44,854 nucleotides of DNA from Enterococcus mundtii (GTDB lineage Bacteria > Bacillota > Bacilli > Lactobacillales > Enterococcaceae). The stretch is taken from assembly GCF_002947535.1 (NCBI RefSeq), contig NZ_PUAP01000052.1, positions 1 through 44,854 of the forward strand. The letters are read 5' to 3'. Positions 9,963 to 18,764 of the stretch are shown here, piece by piece (within the stretch, counting starts at the first letter, position 1; each line of letters starts with the position of its first letter). The notes below the pieces were generated by a model. The model was not told where the DNA came from, did no database searches, and saw nothing but the letters and a program-made list of their open reading frames with translations. Both the position numbers and the translations under genes were made by a program.

Positions 9963-11144
9963 GTGGAAAAAAAACCGAAAGAATCTTCCCGACTGATTCG
10001 TTTTTTAGGAGGGAAAACTTCGTATTACGTTCTAGGATTACTTGTGATGATGGCGTTGGTCATTTACTTTTTCCAAAAGATTGCTTTTATATTCAAACCC
10101 CTGGTTGTCATTTTCATCACGACTTTACCACCAGTCCTTTTCGCTTTGGTCTTATATTATTTATTAGAGCCTTTGATCAAACGTCTCAGCAAGAAAATCT
10201 CACGTAATCTGTCAGTCATTTTAGTTTTTGTTATTATTTTATTGCTGATTGGCTTAGGAGGTGTCTGGCTGTTTCCGTTTTTAGAACAGCAAGCAACCAC
10301 ATTGATTCAACAACTACCTGACCTATTCCAAGATTTCCAACAAACATTGAAGGACTTTTTAGCACAGACACCATTTTCTGATTCGTTCAATCAATTCTTT
10401 GCATCGATTGATGATTTCACCGATAACTTTACTTCATTCATCGGTAACTATTGGCAGAGCGGTGCTGAAAGTCTAGGAAATCTATTCTCAGCGGTCACAA
10501 CGACCTTTATCACTTTATTTACTGGTCCAATCATTGCCTTTTTCCTTTTAAAAGATCCGCATAATTTTTATCAAGCGGTCTTAGGTATCGTTCCCCCAAA
10601 ATTTCGAACAGATTTTCGGACATTGACTAAAATTGCGAATCAACAATTAGGTGCTTTCTTAAAAGGACAAATCATCGCTTCTTTTATTCTAGGCGCCGTT
10701 TATTGGGTCACTTTCTTATTGATTGGCTTAGAATTTGCAAGTATTCTGGCTATTGCAGCTGGTTTATTATGTATTATTCCTTATATCGGTCCATTCGTAG
10801 CTTTCTTTCCTGGACTGTTCATTGCTTTTCAAGATTCGACGTTCATGGCTGTAAAATTCGTGATCGTCTGGTTCGTTGTCCAATTACTACATGGAGATCT
10901 TGTGGTCCCTCGTGTGATGGGTGATCGGTTACAGATCCACCCCATCACGATTTTGATTGTTTTATTAGTCATGGGAGATCTTCTAGGAATCATGGGTGTC
11001 ATTTTTGGTATTCCGATCTATACATTGATCAAACTATTCGTTGTTTTTCTCTTTAGAAAATTCAAACAGCGTTACAATAAGTTTTATGGGGATCAAGGGG
11101 TTTATCAAAAAGCTGATTTTTCAGAGAAGGATTACTTTAAGTAA
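9963..11144 (+). CDS. AI-2E/PerM-family membrane transporter (393 aa)
   Basis: This is an integral membrane protein of the AI-2E transporter (PerM, formerly UPF0118) family. About eight hydrophobic segments are visible, including residues 20-75 (two close helices), 80-105 and 175-200. A C-terminal block follows, with the family hallmarks AAGLLCIIPYIGPFVAFFPG and HPITILIVLLVMGDLLGIMGVIFGIP. A soluble amphipathic loop lies near residues 110-165. Family members have been described as AI-2 exporters or Na+/H+ antiporters, so the substrate is not predictable. The start is GTG at 9963 behind AAGGAGAAC. A paralog with the same motifs lies at 13.4 kb, on the other side of treC. Three palindromic repeats precede this gene. 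Confidence 0.9.
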   Translation: MEKKPKESSRLIRFLGGKTSYYVLGLLVMMALVIYFFQKIAFIFKPLVVIFITTLPPVLFALVLYYLLEPLIKRLSKKISRNLSVILVFVIILLLIGLGGVWLFPFLEQQATTLIQQLPDLFQDFQQTLKDFLAQTPFSDSFNQFFASIDDFTDNFTSFIGNYWQSGAESLGNLFSAVTTTFITLFTGPIIAFFLLKDPHNFYQAVLGIVPPKFRTDFRTLTKIANQQLGAFLKGQIIASFILGAVYWVTFLLIGLEFASILAIAAGLLCIIPYIGPFVAFFPGLFIAFQDSTFMAVKFVIVWFVVQLLHGDLVVPRVMGDRLQIHPITILIVLLVMGDLLGIMGVIFGIPIYTLIKLFVVFLFRKFKQRYNKFYGDQGVYQKADFSEKDYFK

Positions 11145-11185
11145 CAAAAAAGGATAGGCATGAGACATGAGTCCACTCCTATCCT
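11145..11185 (-). terminator. hairpin terminator, minus strand
   Basis: AGGATAGG (11151-11158) and CCTATCCT (11178-11185) pair. On the minus strand six Ts follow. It would stop transcripts arriving from treC and lies directly past the plus-strand transporter gene. Confidence 0.65.
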
Positions 11186-11295
11186 CTAAAAAACTATACG
11201 GTATTCATCGAGCAACATTTCAGAGATAAGCAAATCCCATAAATGTGTCTGGGACATTAGTCCTCTTGTACCACCTAAAACCGAATAAACGGCGA

Positions 11296-11404
11296 GAACA
11301 GAAGCAACCTCTTCGGAAATAAGGCGCCATCCACAAAAATTTGAAGAACAATTTTCGTGGATGGCGCCTTATTTCTCGAGGCTGAACACTTCTGTCCCGG
11401 CCTC
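11296..11404 (-). repeat. family B palindromic repeat, copy 1
   Basis: The core arms 11317-11341 and 11350-11374 are 25 bases each with one mismatch, around an 8-base loop. They contain the palindromic GGCGCC and the words CATCCAC/GTGGATG. Outer arms ACAGAAG/CTTCTGT extend the structure. The reverse complement matches the copy at 44.2 kb over about 80 bases with few differences. It lies between convergent genes and could act as a bidirectional terminator. Confidence 0.85.
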
Positions 11405-11434
11405 ATTTTGAAAACTATTCGTTTGTCACAGTCT

Positions 11435-13066
11435 CTACTTTTCTTGCAATAATAGTGCGACTGCTTGATAAGGCTGTAACTTCATTTCTTTTTCAACTGT
11501 CGTTGGGTAGTTACTGATCAAGACTTCCGCACCTACAAATTCTTCCGGTAATTCCACCGACGTTTCTTTCGCGTAAAAATTAGTCAGAACTAATAATTTT
11601 TGATCAGCGGTTTGTCTAAGATAGCTATAGACTTGTGGATGCTCAGGCACATAGGCTTTGTAATCACCGTTAGCAATCACTGGATATGTTTTTCTTAGTT
11701 GGATCAGCTTTTGGTAATAGGCAAAAATCGACTGTTCTTGCTTTTGTTCGTTTGCTACATTGATCGTTTCGTGCTTCGATGCTAACGGTAGCCAAGGTGT
11801 CCCTGACGTGAAGCCCGCTTGTGGTTCATCCGTCCACTGCATCGGCGTGCGTGAGTTATCTCGTGATTTTGCTTTGATTCGTCGAAAGGCTTCTTCTGGC
11901 GTGAATCCTTGTTCTTGTAACAGGTTATATGCATTTAAGCTTTCAATGTCCCGATAGTCAGAAATCGAATCGAAGTCAGGATCGATCATGCCGATTTCTT
12001 CTCCCATATAGATATACGGAGTGCCTCGATTTAAATGGATCATCGTAGCCAACATCTCTGCTCCTTGTTTGCGGTATTGTTCAATATCGACAAAGCGATT
12101 TAAGGCTCGTGGTTGGTCATGGTTATTCAAAAATAGTGCATTCCAGCCATTTCCTGCGCTCATTTCTTCTCCCCAAGTATGGAACAAACGCTTTAATTCT
12201 TCGAAATCAAATGGTGGTGTAGTCCATTTATTGCCATTTTCATAATCGACTTTCAAATGGTGGAAATTAAATACCATTGATAATTCATTTCGTTCAGGCG
12301 ACGTATATAAAAGACAGTTTTCGATGGTCGTTGAACTCATTTCCCCTACCGTAATGATTTCAGGGTCTTGACCATATGTTTCTTTGTTTAAGCGTTGTAA
12401 ATACGTATGAGTAATTGGTTTATCTGTGTACTCGGCTTTCCCTTCGTTTTCCGCGTTGTTTTTCAGTTCCTCGTCTTTTCCGATCACGTTGATCACATCA
12501 AAACGGAACCCTTTGACACCTTTATCCATCCAAAAACGAACAACTTTGAATAATTCTTGTTGGACTGCTTCATTGCGCCAATTCAAATCGGCTTGCGTTT
12601 TATCATACAAATGCAAGTAGTACTTACCTGTTTCCCCAAAGGGTGCCCAAGCGTTCCCGCCGAATTTTGATACCCAATCTGTTGGTTCATCTCTTAAAAT
12701 AAAGAAATCTTGATAATATTTGTCTCCAGCTAATGCTTTTTGGAACCATTCATGTTCAATAGAGACATGGTTCAATACCATATCTAGCATGATGTCGATC
12801 TGGTATTTTTTCGCTTCAGCTACTAATGCTTCAAAATCGGCCATCGTACCGAATAATGGATCGATCGCTTGATAATCAGAGATATCATACCCATTATCTT
12901 TTTGCGGACTTGGGTAAAAGGGGTTCAACCAAATCATATCAATGCCTAATTCATTTAAATACGGCAATTTTTCTTTGACTCCTGGTAAATCACCAATCCC
13001 ATCACCATTCGTGTCACGATATGACTTGGGATAAATCTGATAAATCACTTTTTCTGTAAACGCCAT
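11435..13066 (-). CDS. treC: trehalose-6-phosphate hydrolase (GH13, 543 aa)
   Basis: This cytoplasmic glycoside hydrolase family 13 enzyme cuts trehalose 6-phosphate, formed by PTS uptake, into glucose and glucose 6-phosphate. The TIM-barrel motifs are present: DMVLNH, the nucleophile Asp190 in GFRFDVINV, the acid/base Glu242 in TVGEM, and Asp317 in NNHDQPR. The stretches KFGGNAW, YYLHLYDKTQADLNW and FNFHHLKVDY are typical of TreC and separate it from oligo-1,6-glucosidase. The start follows GGAGGTACAGGCTT. Upstream lie a TreR-like palindrome and a cre-like site. The PTS permease gene treB and a GntR-type treR are not next to it, unlike in Bacillus. Oligo-1,6-glucosidase is the main alternative. 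Confidence 0.88.
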   Translation of the reverse strand: MAFTEKVIYQIYPKSYRDTNGDGIGDLPGVKEKLPYLNELGIDMIWLNPFYPSPQKDNGYDISDYQAIDPLFGTMADFEALVAEAKKYQIDIMLDMVLNHVSIEHEWFQKALAGDKYYQDFFILRDEPTDWVSKFGGNAWAPFGETGKYYLHLYDKTQADLNWRNEAVQQELFKVVRFWMDKGVKGFRFDVINVIGKDEELKNNAENEGKAEYTDKPITHTYLQRLNKETYGQDPEIITVGEMSSTTIENCLLYTSPERNELSMVFNFHHLKVDYENGNKWTTPPFDFEELKRLFHTWGEEMSAGNGWNALFLNNHDQPRALNRFVDIEQYRKQGAEMLATMIHLNRGTPYIYMGEEIGMIDPDFDSISDYRDIESLNAYNLLQEQGFTPEEAFRRIKAKSRDNSRTPMQWTDEPQAGFTSGTPWLPLASKHETINVANEQKQEQSIFAYYQKLIQLRKTYPVIANGDYKAYVPEHPQVYSYLRQTADQKLLVLTNFYAKETSVELPEEFVGAEVLISNYPTTVEKEMKLQPYQAVALLLQEK

Positions 13067-13091
13067 AAGCCTGTACCTCCAGCTGATTTTT

Positions 13092-13109
13092 AACTTATAT
13101 ATACAAGTT
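13092..13109 (-). promoter_or_regulatory. TreR-like operator upstream of treC
   Basis: AACTTATATATACAAGTT is a palindrome with one mismatched pair and contains the TTGTATATACAA-like core known for TreR operators. It lies 26-43 bases upstream of the treC start. A related half, TTATATATGAA, follows at about 13120-13130. Confidence 0.65.
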
Positions 13110-13131
13110 GATAATCTAATTATATATGAAA

Positions 13132-13145
13132 CGTAAGCGTTTGTA
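13132..13145 (-). promoter_or_regulatory. cre-like catabolite repression site
   Basis: The reverse strand reads TACAAACGCTTACG against the cre consensus TGNAANCGNTNNCA, with two mismatches at the ends and the AANCGNT core intact. CcpA repression of treC is plausible. Confidence 0.5.
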
Positions 13146-13420
13146 AATCAATGACGCTAGGAAATATCCGACATCCTTTTTCAACAAATATTTCCTCTTA
13201 AATCGACCATACACACCACGCTCCGTTCATTTAACTATTTATTTTTTTACAAATTCCTTTTTCAAGAAAATAAATTCTTTTAGTTATGTTATATTTAAGT
13301 ATAGGGTCATGATATAAATCAGCTTGTAGCATCTAAAAACGATTGAACAGTCTTCAAGTAAACTGCTTTTTTCATACATACCCTAAACGATAAAAAGCCA
13401 AAAAGCGGAGGATCTCTACT
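13146..13420. other. remainder of the divergent treC/AI-2E-family intergenic region
   Basis: No gene is seen here. It must carry the promoter for the plus-strand transporter. TTATATTTAAG near 13288 is a possible -10 area, but no clear -35 is evident. Confidence 0.4.
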
Positions 13421-14524
13421 ATGACTTTTTTAAAACGTTCCAAATTATTTGCAACACTTGTTTTACTTAGCTTGACAGGAATCACTATTTTTATTTTTTC
13501 TAAGATCACTTTTATTTTCAGACCATTAGAAGCGATCATGGCAAGTATCTTCTTGCCGATCTTGATCTCAGTTTTTCTCTTCTATATTTTTCTCCCGATA
13601 TACAATCAACTCCTCAAATATATAAAATCAAGAACGCTTGCGGTCACACTGATGATGCTACTGATTTTGTTAACTGTGTATTTGATCGTACAAGTGGTTT
13701 TACCGATCATCATTTTGGAAATCAGTAAATTTATCGGTCAGGTTCCTCAAATTCTTTATGTTTTAGCAGAGAATCTAGATGGTTCCTTATTAGAAGAACG
13801 CTTGCTCCCATTTATTGATACACTGGAATTGAACCAATTGACACGCTTTGTTTTACAATTTGTTTCAGGAGCCACTTCAAGTTTAGTCAATGTATTCGAA
13901 ATCGTTTCACGCTCTGCGATCATTCTCTTTACGATTCCACTCTTACTGATTTACATGTTCAAAGATGGTGACAGGATTCCAGCTATATTGACCCGCTACA
14001 CGCCTAAGAAATTCCATCAGTTAGTCAGAGATTGGTGCCATGATTTTCATTTAGCTGCTTCGACCTATATTAGTGGCAAGCTTTTAGTCTGTACGTATGT
14101 AGGGGTGGGTAGTTATCTTGTTTTTAAAGTATTAGGCTTACCAAATTCGTTATTACTTGCCTTAATTTGCGGATTGATGGATATCATTCCTTATTTTGGT
14201 CCGTTTATTGGTGCTGCACCGGCTTTACTCTATGCTTTGAGTCAAGACGTTAAAACAGCTTTACTATTAGTGGCTTTCATCACCTTGATTCAATTTGGTG
14301 AATCTTACTTGGTGTCTCCTCTAGTGATGAATAAGATGATCCATATCCATCCGATTGCGACTGTTTTTCTTTTACTTGTCGCTGGGAACTTGTTTGGCTT
14401 ATTAGGAATGATCCTCGTGTTGCCGACGTATACGATCATCCGGGAGATGATCCGCAGTTTTTTACGATTCAAGAACACAGCTGATACAGCTGATACAGCT
14501 AATTCAACTCATCCAACTGAATAG
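13421..14524 (+). CDS. AI-2E/PerM-family membrane transporter, second paralog (367 aa)
   Basis: The architecture matches the protein at 9963-11144. It has paired N-terminal helices (residues about 8-55), a further helix at 68-95, an amphipathic middle loop, and C-terminal motifs LICGLMDIIPYFGPFIGAAP and HPIATVFLLLVAGNLFGLLGMILVLP. It is an integral membrane transporter with unknown substrate. The ATG follows GCGGAGG at 11 bases. The C terminus has a short repeat of Ala-Asp-Thr triplets (TADTADTAN) encoded by tandem GCTGATACA units. The gene ends at a strong terminator. Two paralogs on either side of treC may reflect an old duplication. Confidence 0.9.
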   Translation: MTFLKRSKLFATLVLLSLTGITIFIFSKITFIFRPLEAIMASIFLPILISVFLFYIFLPIYNQLLKYIKSRTLAVTLMMLLILLTVYLIVQVVLPIIILEISKFIGQVPQILYVLAENLDGSLLEERLLPFIDTLELNQLTRFVLQFVSGATSSLVNVFEIVSRSAIILFTIPLLLIYMFKDGDRIPAILTRYTPKKFHQLVRDWCHDFHLAASTYISGKLLVCTYVGVGSYLVFKVLGLPNSLLLALICGLMDIIPYFGPFIGAAPALLYALSQDVKTALLLVAFITLIQFGESYLVSPLVMNKMIHIHPIATVFLLLVAGNLFGLLGMILVLPTYTIIREMIRSFLRFKNTADTADTANSTHPTE

Positions 14525-14530
14525 TCCTAG

Positions 14531-14566
14531 GGATAAACGGTGGGAATTACCGTTTATCCTTTTTTT
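14531..14566 (+). terminator. rho-independent terminator
   Basis: GGATAAACGGT and ACCGTTTATCC form a perfect 11-bp stem with a 7-base loop, followed by seven Ts, immediately after the AI-2E-family gene. Confidence 0.92.
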
Positions 14567-14620
14567 ATTTTACGGCAAAGTTTTTCTTTCTCTTTGTCTA
14601 TTCTCCCTTATCTTTCAACA

Positions 14621-14669
14621 AAAAAACCGTTTATTGCTATCTTCTTTTTCAAGAATAAGCAATAAACGG
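14621..14669 (-). terminator. terminator of the ABC exporter operon
   Basis: CCGTTTATTGCT (14627-14638) pairs with AGCAATAAACGG (14658-14669). On the minus strand a run of seven or more Ts follows. It lies just past the ABM-domain gene. Confidence 0.85.
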
Positions 14670-14688
14670 ATCATAAATAGTGATTTAT

Positions 14689-14988
14689 CTATTCTGTTGG
14701 TTCATCAATGAAGCGTTGGACATTCATTTTCAAGTGATATTTTTTTCGTAATTCAGCGATCTCCATCATCATCTCTGATTTGTGGTGACGATCGATGGCT
14801 TCTTGATCTGTCCAGCGGTCTACCAATAAGATCGATTCAGCATCTTCTAAAGGAATAAAATACTCATAACGCTCATTTCCTTCTTGCGCACGAATGCGTT
14901 CGACGATTCCTCGCTCTGTCATTTCTTGGGCAAATGCCTTTGCATTGCCTTCTTTACCGGTATACAGGATATTCACAGTAATACTCAT
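14689..14988 (-). CDS. ABM-domain (antibiotic biosynthesis monooxygenase-like) protein (99 aa)
   Basis: This is a small ferredoxin-like alpha+beta protein of the ABM superfamily. It begins with the beta strand MSITVNILYTGKEG and later shows ILLVDRWTDQEAIDRHHKSEM, with the conserved Trp and the tandem His of the family. Members include heme-degrading IsdG-type enzymes, quinol monooxygenases and AI-2-related LsrG; this sequence alone does not select one. I place the start at 14988, behind GGGAGGACTAAG. A longer frame starts at 15006 and overlaps the permease stop as TAATG, but it would translate through the ribosome site. It is the last gene of the ABC exporter operon. Confidence 0.8.
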   Translation of the reverse strand: MSITVNILYTGKEGNAKAFAQEMTERGIVERIRAQEGNERYEYFIPLEDAESILLVDRWTDQEAIDRHHKSEMMMEIAELRKKYHLKMNVQRFIDEPTE

Positions 14989-15005
14989 CTTAGTCCTCCC
15001 ACTCA

Positions 15006-17717
15006 TTATTCATTTGATTTCAATGCATCGATCATATCAATATGCTTCAATTTGAAATGAGTGACGATCATCACGATCACCGTGAATAGGATCGTCAAAG
15101 TAGCGGATAGTGTATAAGCAACCCATGTAATAACTAATGGGAAAATCACTGATTCCATTGAAGCTTGGCGTAAAATAAAGTCGGTCAGCACATAGCCGAT
15201 CCCAAATCCTCCAATGATCCCTAACAAAGTAAAGATGATATTTTCTCGAACGATGTACATCGTGACTTCTTTGTCAAAAAAGCCTAGTACTTTGATCGTA
15301 GAAAGTTCACGTACTCGTTCAGAGATATTGATATTCGTTAAATTGTATAAAACGATAAACGCCAATAAACCAGATAGAACGACGAAGATGATGACCACTG
15401 CATCTAAATTTGAAAGTGATTCTTCTTGGTTCTTGATCTGTGTCGAAATAAATGAGGTATTAGTGACGGCACCCGTTTTCAATAATTCTTCTGAGAGTGT
15501 GTCCTCTTCTTCTTTCGACATCTCGTCTGTTTTGAGTAAATACGCATTCGTTGTCATTGGTTGTCCAGAAATCTCTTCATAATACGCTGGACTCATGTAG
15601 ACAAAATTACCTAAATAATTTTGTAAAATGACTTCCACCGTTCCATGTAACTTTTGTTGATCGTCATCATACATTTCCACCGTATCACCGACAGATAAAT
15701 CGAATAACTCGGCGGCTTTGCGTGTGATCGCAAGTCCTTGGTCTGGTAGCTCTACCGATTGATCGTCGGTTGTTTTCAAATGGATGAACGTTTCTAATGC
15801 TTGTTCATTTTCTGGCACCATCAAAGTCAAGCTTTGTGATGCTTGGCCTTTTTTACGTAGTTCAATCGTTTGCGAATCAACCGCCAAACGATCAGTGATC
15901 TTCGCTTGATCATCCATTGCGTCATTGACTTCTTTTTGACTTGCTTCATCGGTTTGATTGGTTGTTACGATCGCTTGATAATCAATGATTGGTCCAAACT
16001 GTTTGGCAGAAACAGAGCTAAGAGAATCCTTTAAGCCAACTCCTGCAACCATCAATCCTGCACAACCCGCAATCCCGATGATCGCCATGAACATCCGTGA
16101 CTTATAGCGGAAAAGATTACGATAACTGATTTTCTGGTTGAAGCTTAACCGTGACCAAAGAGGAGTAATATATTCTAAAAGAATTCTTTTCCCTGGTTTC
16201 GGTGCTTTAGGCTGTAACAAAGCAGCTGGTCGTTCGCGTAGATCTTTGAATAGAACTAACATCGCTGCACCAAAAGCAGCAATGAAGAACGCAATAGCTG
16301 CTTGGATGATTGGTGGCCAATCATAGAAAATCACCGCACTGCCGATATCGTAACGTTCGTTTGAAAGCTCAAAAATGATCCGTGGTAAAAGATTCGTTCC
16401 TAATATCGTTCCTAAAATAATGCCAATACCTGATGCAAGACAAGCATAAATGGCATATTTTTTGGCAATCTCCAATTTACTATACCCTAAGGCTTTCAAT
16501 ATACCAATTTCTCGTCTATTTTCTTCAACCATCCGTGTCATCGTGGTAAAAGTGATCAGTGCTGCAATAAAGAAGAAAAAGACCGGAAAGACATTTGCGA
16601 TAGCTGCGATACGTTCAGCTAGATCGCCAAATTCCTGAAAGCCGACATTTTCCGATCGCTCTTGGAAAAGATAAGTTGGCTTTGCTAATTCATTGATTTT
16701 TTCTTCATTCTCAGCAATAGACGCTTCCGCCTCTGTTAGCTCCGCTTCTTTTGTCGTCAATTGTGCTTCTTGTTCTGATAATTGACTTTCTTGTTCCGCT
16801 AAAGCACTCAATGCCGGTGTTCGCTGCGGTTCAGGTAACTGTTCCAAGACTTGACGTTGTTGATCGATCTGCGTTCTCGCTGTTTCTAATTGACTCTTCG
16901 CATCCGCTACTTGTGATTTCCCGTCTGCGATTTCTTGTTTTGCAGGGGCTAAAGCCTCTTCACCTTCTTGCTTCAACTGTTCTAAACGTTGCTGCGGTCG
17001 CTCTTTAAACAACTCTTCCAGCTTTTCGATGTTTTTTTCCATCTCTTCTTGGTATTCTTCACTGTACGTATTCAAGTCATCGACATTCGCAAAGTCTAGA
17101 TATAGAACGGATTGGATATCCGTTGTAAAATTATCTTGAGGGACATAGGCAAAGTAATCAATACTTCCATTCCCTACATTTGCATAACCTCGTTCTAAGT
17201 TATTGATGAATAACGGGGAACGGACAAACCCTGTGATCTTGTACTCCGTCCCTTTCAAGTCATCTGCTTCGATCGTATAGGTGTCACCGATGCTGTATCC
17301 TTGATTTTTCGCTTTCTCATCAAGCACAAGTTCATCATCCGATTGCGGCAAGCGACCGTCGATCACCGTCATCTGATTTTGTTTCATATCAGGAGCGTAA
17401 GAGAATACTTGGACAACTTCATTTTTATTAGCATTCGCGTAATACAGTTGTTTGCCTGCTTCAACTGTTACACCTGAGAGTTTCTCTGCTTCTGTGACAT
17501 CTTCCTTCGTCAATCCCGCTGTAGAAACGATCTGTAGATTAGAGAGTTTACCAGCTCTGACATATTCATCCATCGTTTTTTGCATCACAGGGCCGGCTGT
17601 TTTAACGCCGACATACAGGAGCGTACCAAGTAAAATGATCAAAATAATCGCGATGAAGCGTCCTTTTGATTGGCGTATTTCACGAAATCCCGCTTTGAGG
17701 TAAGTTCTATTTTTCAT
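15006..17717 (-). CDS. FtsX-type ABC transporter permease (903 aa)
   Basis: This large two-module FtsX/MacB-type permease has an N-terminal transmembrane helix (residues about 12-34), then an extracellular domain. A long glutamine/glutamate-rich coiled coil occupies about residues 230-345. Three helices with FtsX signature TMTRMVEENRREIGILKALGYS, a second extracellular region, and a final three-helix FtsX module with INISERVRELSTIKVLGF follow. Such proteins act mechanically on lipoproteins, peptides or lipids outside the membrane. The ATG at 17717 follows AAGGAGACTTGGA; upstream codons in frame overlap that site. Its ATPase partner ends 11 bases upstream. The substrate is unknown. Confidence 0.9.
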   Translation of the reverse strand: MKNRTYLKAGFREIRQSKGRFIAIILIILLGTLLYVGVKTAGPVMQKTMDEYVRAGKLSNLQIVSTAGLTKEDVTEAEKLSGVTVEAGKQLYYANANKNEVVQVFSYAPDMKQNQMTVIDGRLPQSDDELVLDEKAKNQGYSIGDTYTIEADDLKGTEYKITGFVRSPLFINNLERGYANVGNGSIDYFAYVPQDNFTTDIQSVLYLDFANVDDLNTYSEEYQEEMEKNIEKLEELFKERPQQRLEQLKQEGEEALAPAKQEIADGKSQVADAKSQLETARTQIDQQRQVLEQLPEPQRTPALSALAEQESQLSEQEAQLTTKEAELTEAEASIAENEEKINELAKPTYLFQERSENVGFQEFGDLAERIAAIANVFPVFFFFIAALITFTTMTRMVEENRREIGILKALGYSKLEIAKKYAIYACLASGIGIILGTILGTNLLPRIIFELSNERYDIGSAVIFYDWPPIIQAAIAFFIAAFGAAMLVLFKDLRERPAALLQPKAPKPGKRILLEYITPLWSRLSFNQKISYRNLFRYKSRMFMAIIGIAGCAGLMVAGVGLKDSLSSVSAKQFGPIIDYQAIVTTNQTDEASQKEVNDAMDDQAKITDRLAVDSQTIELRKKGQASQSLTLMVPENEQALETFIHLKTTDDQSVELPDQGLAITRKAAELFDLSVGDTVEMYDDDQQKLHGTVEVILQNYLGNFVYMSPAYYEEISGQPMTTNAYLLKTDEMSKEEEDTLSEELLKTGAVTNTSFISTQIKNQEESLSNLDAVVIIFVVLSGLLAFIVLYNLTNINISERVRELSTIKVLGFFDKEVTMYIVRENIIFTLLGIIGGFGIGYVLTDFILRQASMESVIFPLVITWVAYTLSATLTILFTVIVMIVTHFKLKHIDMIDALKSNE

Positions 17718-17728
17718 TCCAAGTCTCC

Positions 17729-18430
17729 TTACCAAACTAGTTCATCAATGGATGAAGGCTGTTCATTCAATTCGACTGCACGGACTTTGGCATCGTTGAT
17801 ATGGATCACTCGATCAGCGATTGGCGCTAAAGCCGAGTTATGCGTAATGATCAAAACGGTATTTCCATGTTCACGACTAGCATTTTGCAATAATTTCAAG
17901 ACTTGTTTTCCTGTCTCAAAATCTAATGCGCCGGTTGGTTCATCACAAAGTAATAGTTTTGGGTTCTTCGCAAGCGCTCGTGCAATCGACACACGTTGCT
18001 GTTCGCCTCCTGATAATTGCGACGGAAAATTATTCAAGCGGTGCGCAAGCCCCACTTGTGTCAATACTTCTACAGGATCTAACGCATTTGGCGAAACTTC
18101 TGTTGCCAACTCAACATTTTCTTTTGCAGTTAAGTTAGGAACGAGATTATAAAATTGAAAAACAAAGCCAACATCTGTCCGACGATAAGCCGTTAATTGT
18201 TTGTCATTGAATTGAGCAATATCTGTTTCATCAATGATGATCTGTCCCTCATCCGGTGTGTCCATCCCACCTAAAATATTCAAAACCGTTGATTTCCCTG
18301 CTCCACTAGGCCCAAGGATGATCACTAATTCTCCTTTTTCAATGGAGAATGAAATATCATCATTCGCTGTAATCGTTGTTTCGCCCATCTTGTAACGCTT
18401 AAATTCATTTTTCACTTCTACATATTTCAT
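17729..18430 (-). CDS. ABC transporter ATP-binding protein (MacB/LolD type, 233 aa)
   Basis: This is the ATPase of the exporter. Walker A LGPSGAGKST lies at residues 39-48, with the Q loop in FVFQFYN, signature LSGGEQQR, Walker B LLLCDEP and switch His in IITHN. Length and motifs fit the MacB/LolD group that pairs with FtsX-type permeases. The start follows GGTGGAAGTTTT. It is the first gene of a three-gene minus-strand unit (ATPase, permease, ABM protein). Two family A palindromic repeats lie upstream, between it and the divergent LacI-type gene. Confidence 0.92.
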   Translation of the reverse strand: MKYVEVKNEFKRYKMGETTITANDDISFSIEKGELVIILGPSGAGKSTVLNILGGMDTPDEGQIIIDETDIAQFNDKQLTAYRRTDVGFVFQFYNLVPNLTAKENVELATEVSPNALDPVEVLTQVGLAHRLNNFPSQLSGGEQQRVSIARALAKNPKLLLCDEPTGALDFETGKQVLKLLQNASREHGNTVLIITHNSALAPIADRVIHINDAKVRAVELNEQPSSIDELVW

Positions 18431-18529
18431 AAAACTTCCACCTTCATTCTCCCGTTTATTTGTCTATTTAGTAAACCTCCTCTATTTTAACACTGAAATG
18501 AAAGGTTGTGAAAAAAACCTTTTCAAAAG

Positions 18530-18645
18530 AGGTTGTGAAAGGCGCGTTCAGCACAGAGGCATAAGAAAGGAAAATAGAAAATGGTTCTTTCATTTTTTAT
18601 TTTTTGTCTTATGTCCGAAGTGTTGCGCCTTGAACACCGTTTACA
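18530..18645 (+). repeat. family A palindromic repeat, copy 4
   Basis: The unit starts AGGTTGTGAAAGGCGC and ends GCGCCTTGAACACCGTTTA, with the same length and ends as copy 1. The outer stem here is GGCGC/GCGCC instead of GAAGC/GCTTC. A partial AGGTTGTGAAAAAAACC precedes it at about 18502. Confidence 0.88.
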
Positions 18646-18646
18646 A

Positions 18647-18764
18647 GAGGTCGTGAAAGGCACGTTCAGCACAGAGGCATAAGAAAGGAAAATAGAAAAT
18701 GGTTCTTTCATTTTTTGATTTTTTGGCTTATTTCTGAAGGAGTTACTTCTGGAATACCGTTTAT
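18647..18764 (+). repeat. family A palindromic repeat, copy 5
   Basis: The unit starts AGGTCGTGAAAGGCACGTTCAGCACAG and ends GGAATACCGTTTATT. Its left two thirds are almost identical to copy 4, while the right arm has diverged. Confidence 0.8.

Noticed and set aside
8154-17008. Open frames antisense to adcA, treC and the FtsX-type permease (several of 60-120 codons)
   Set aside because: They lie opposite well-supported genes and lack ribosome sites.
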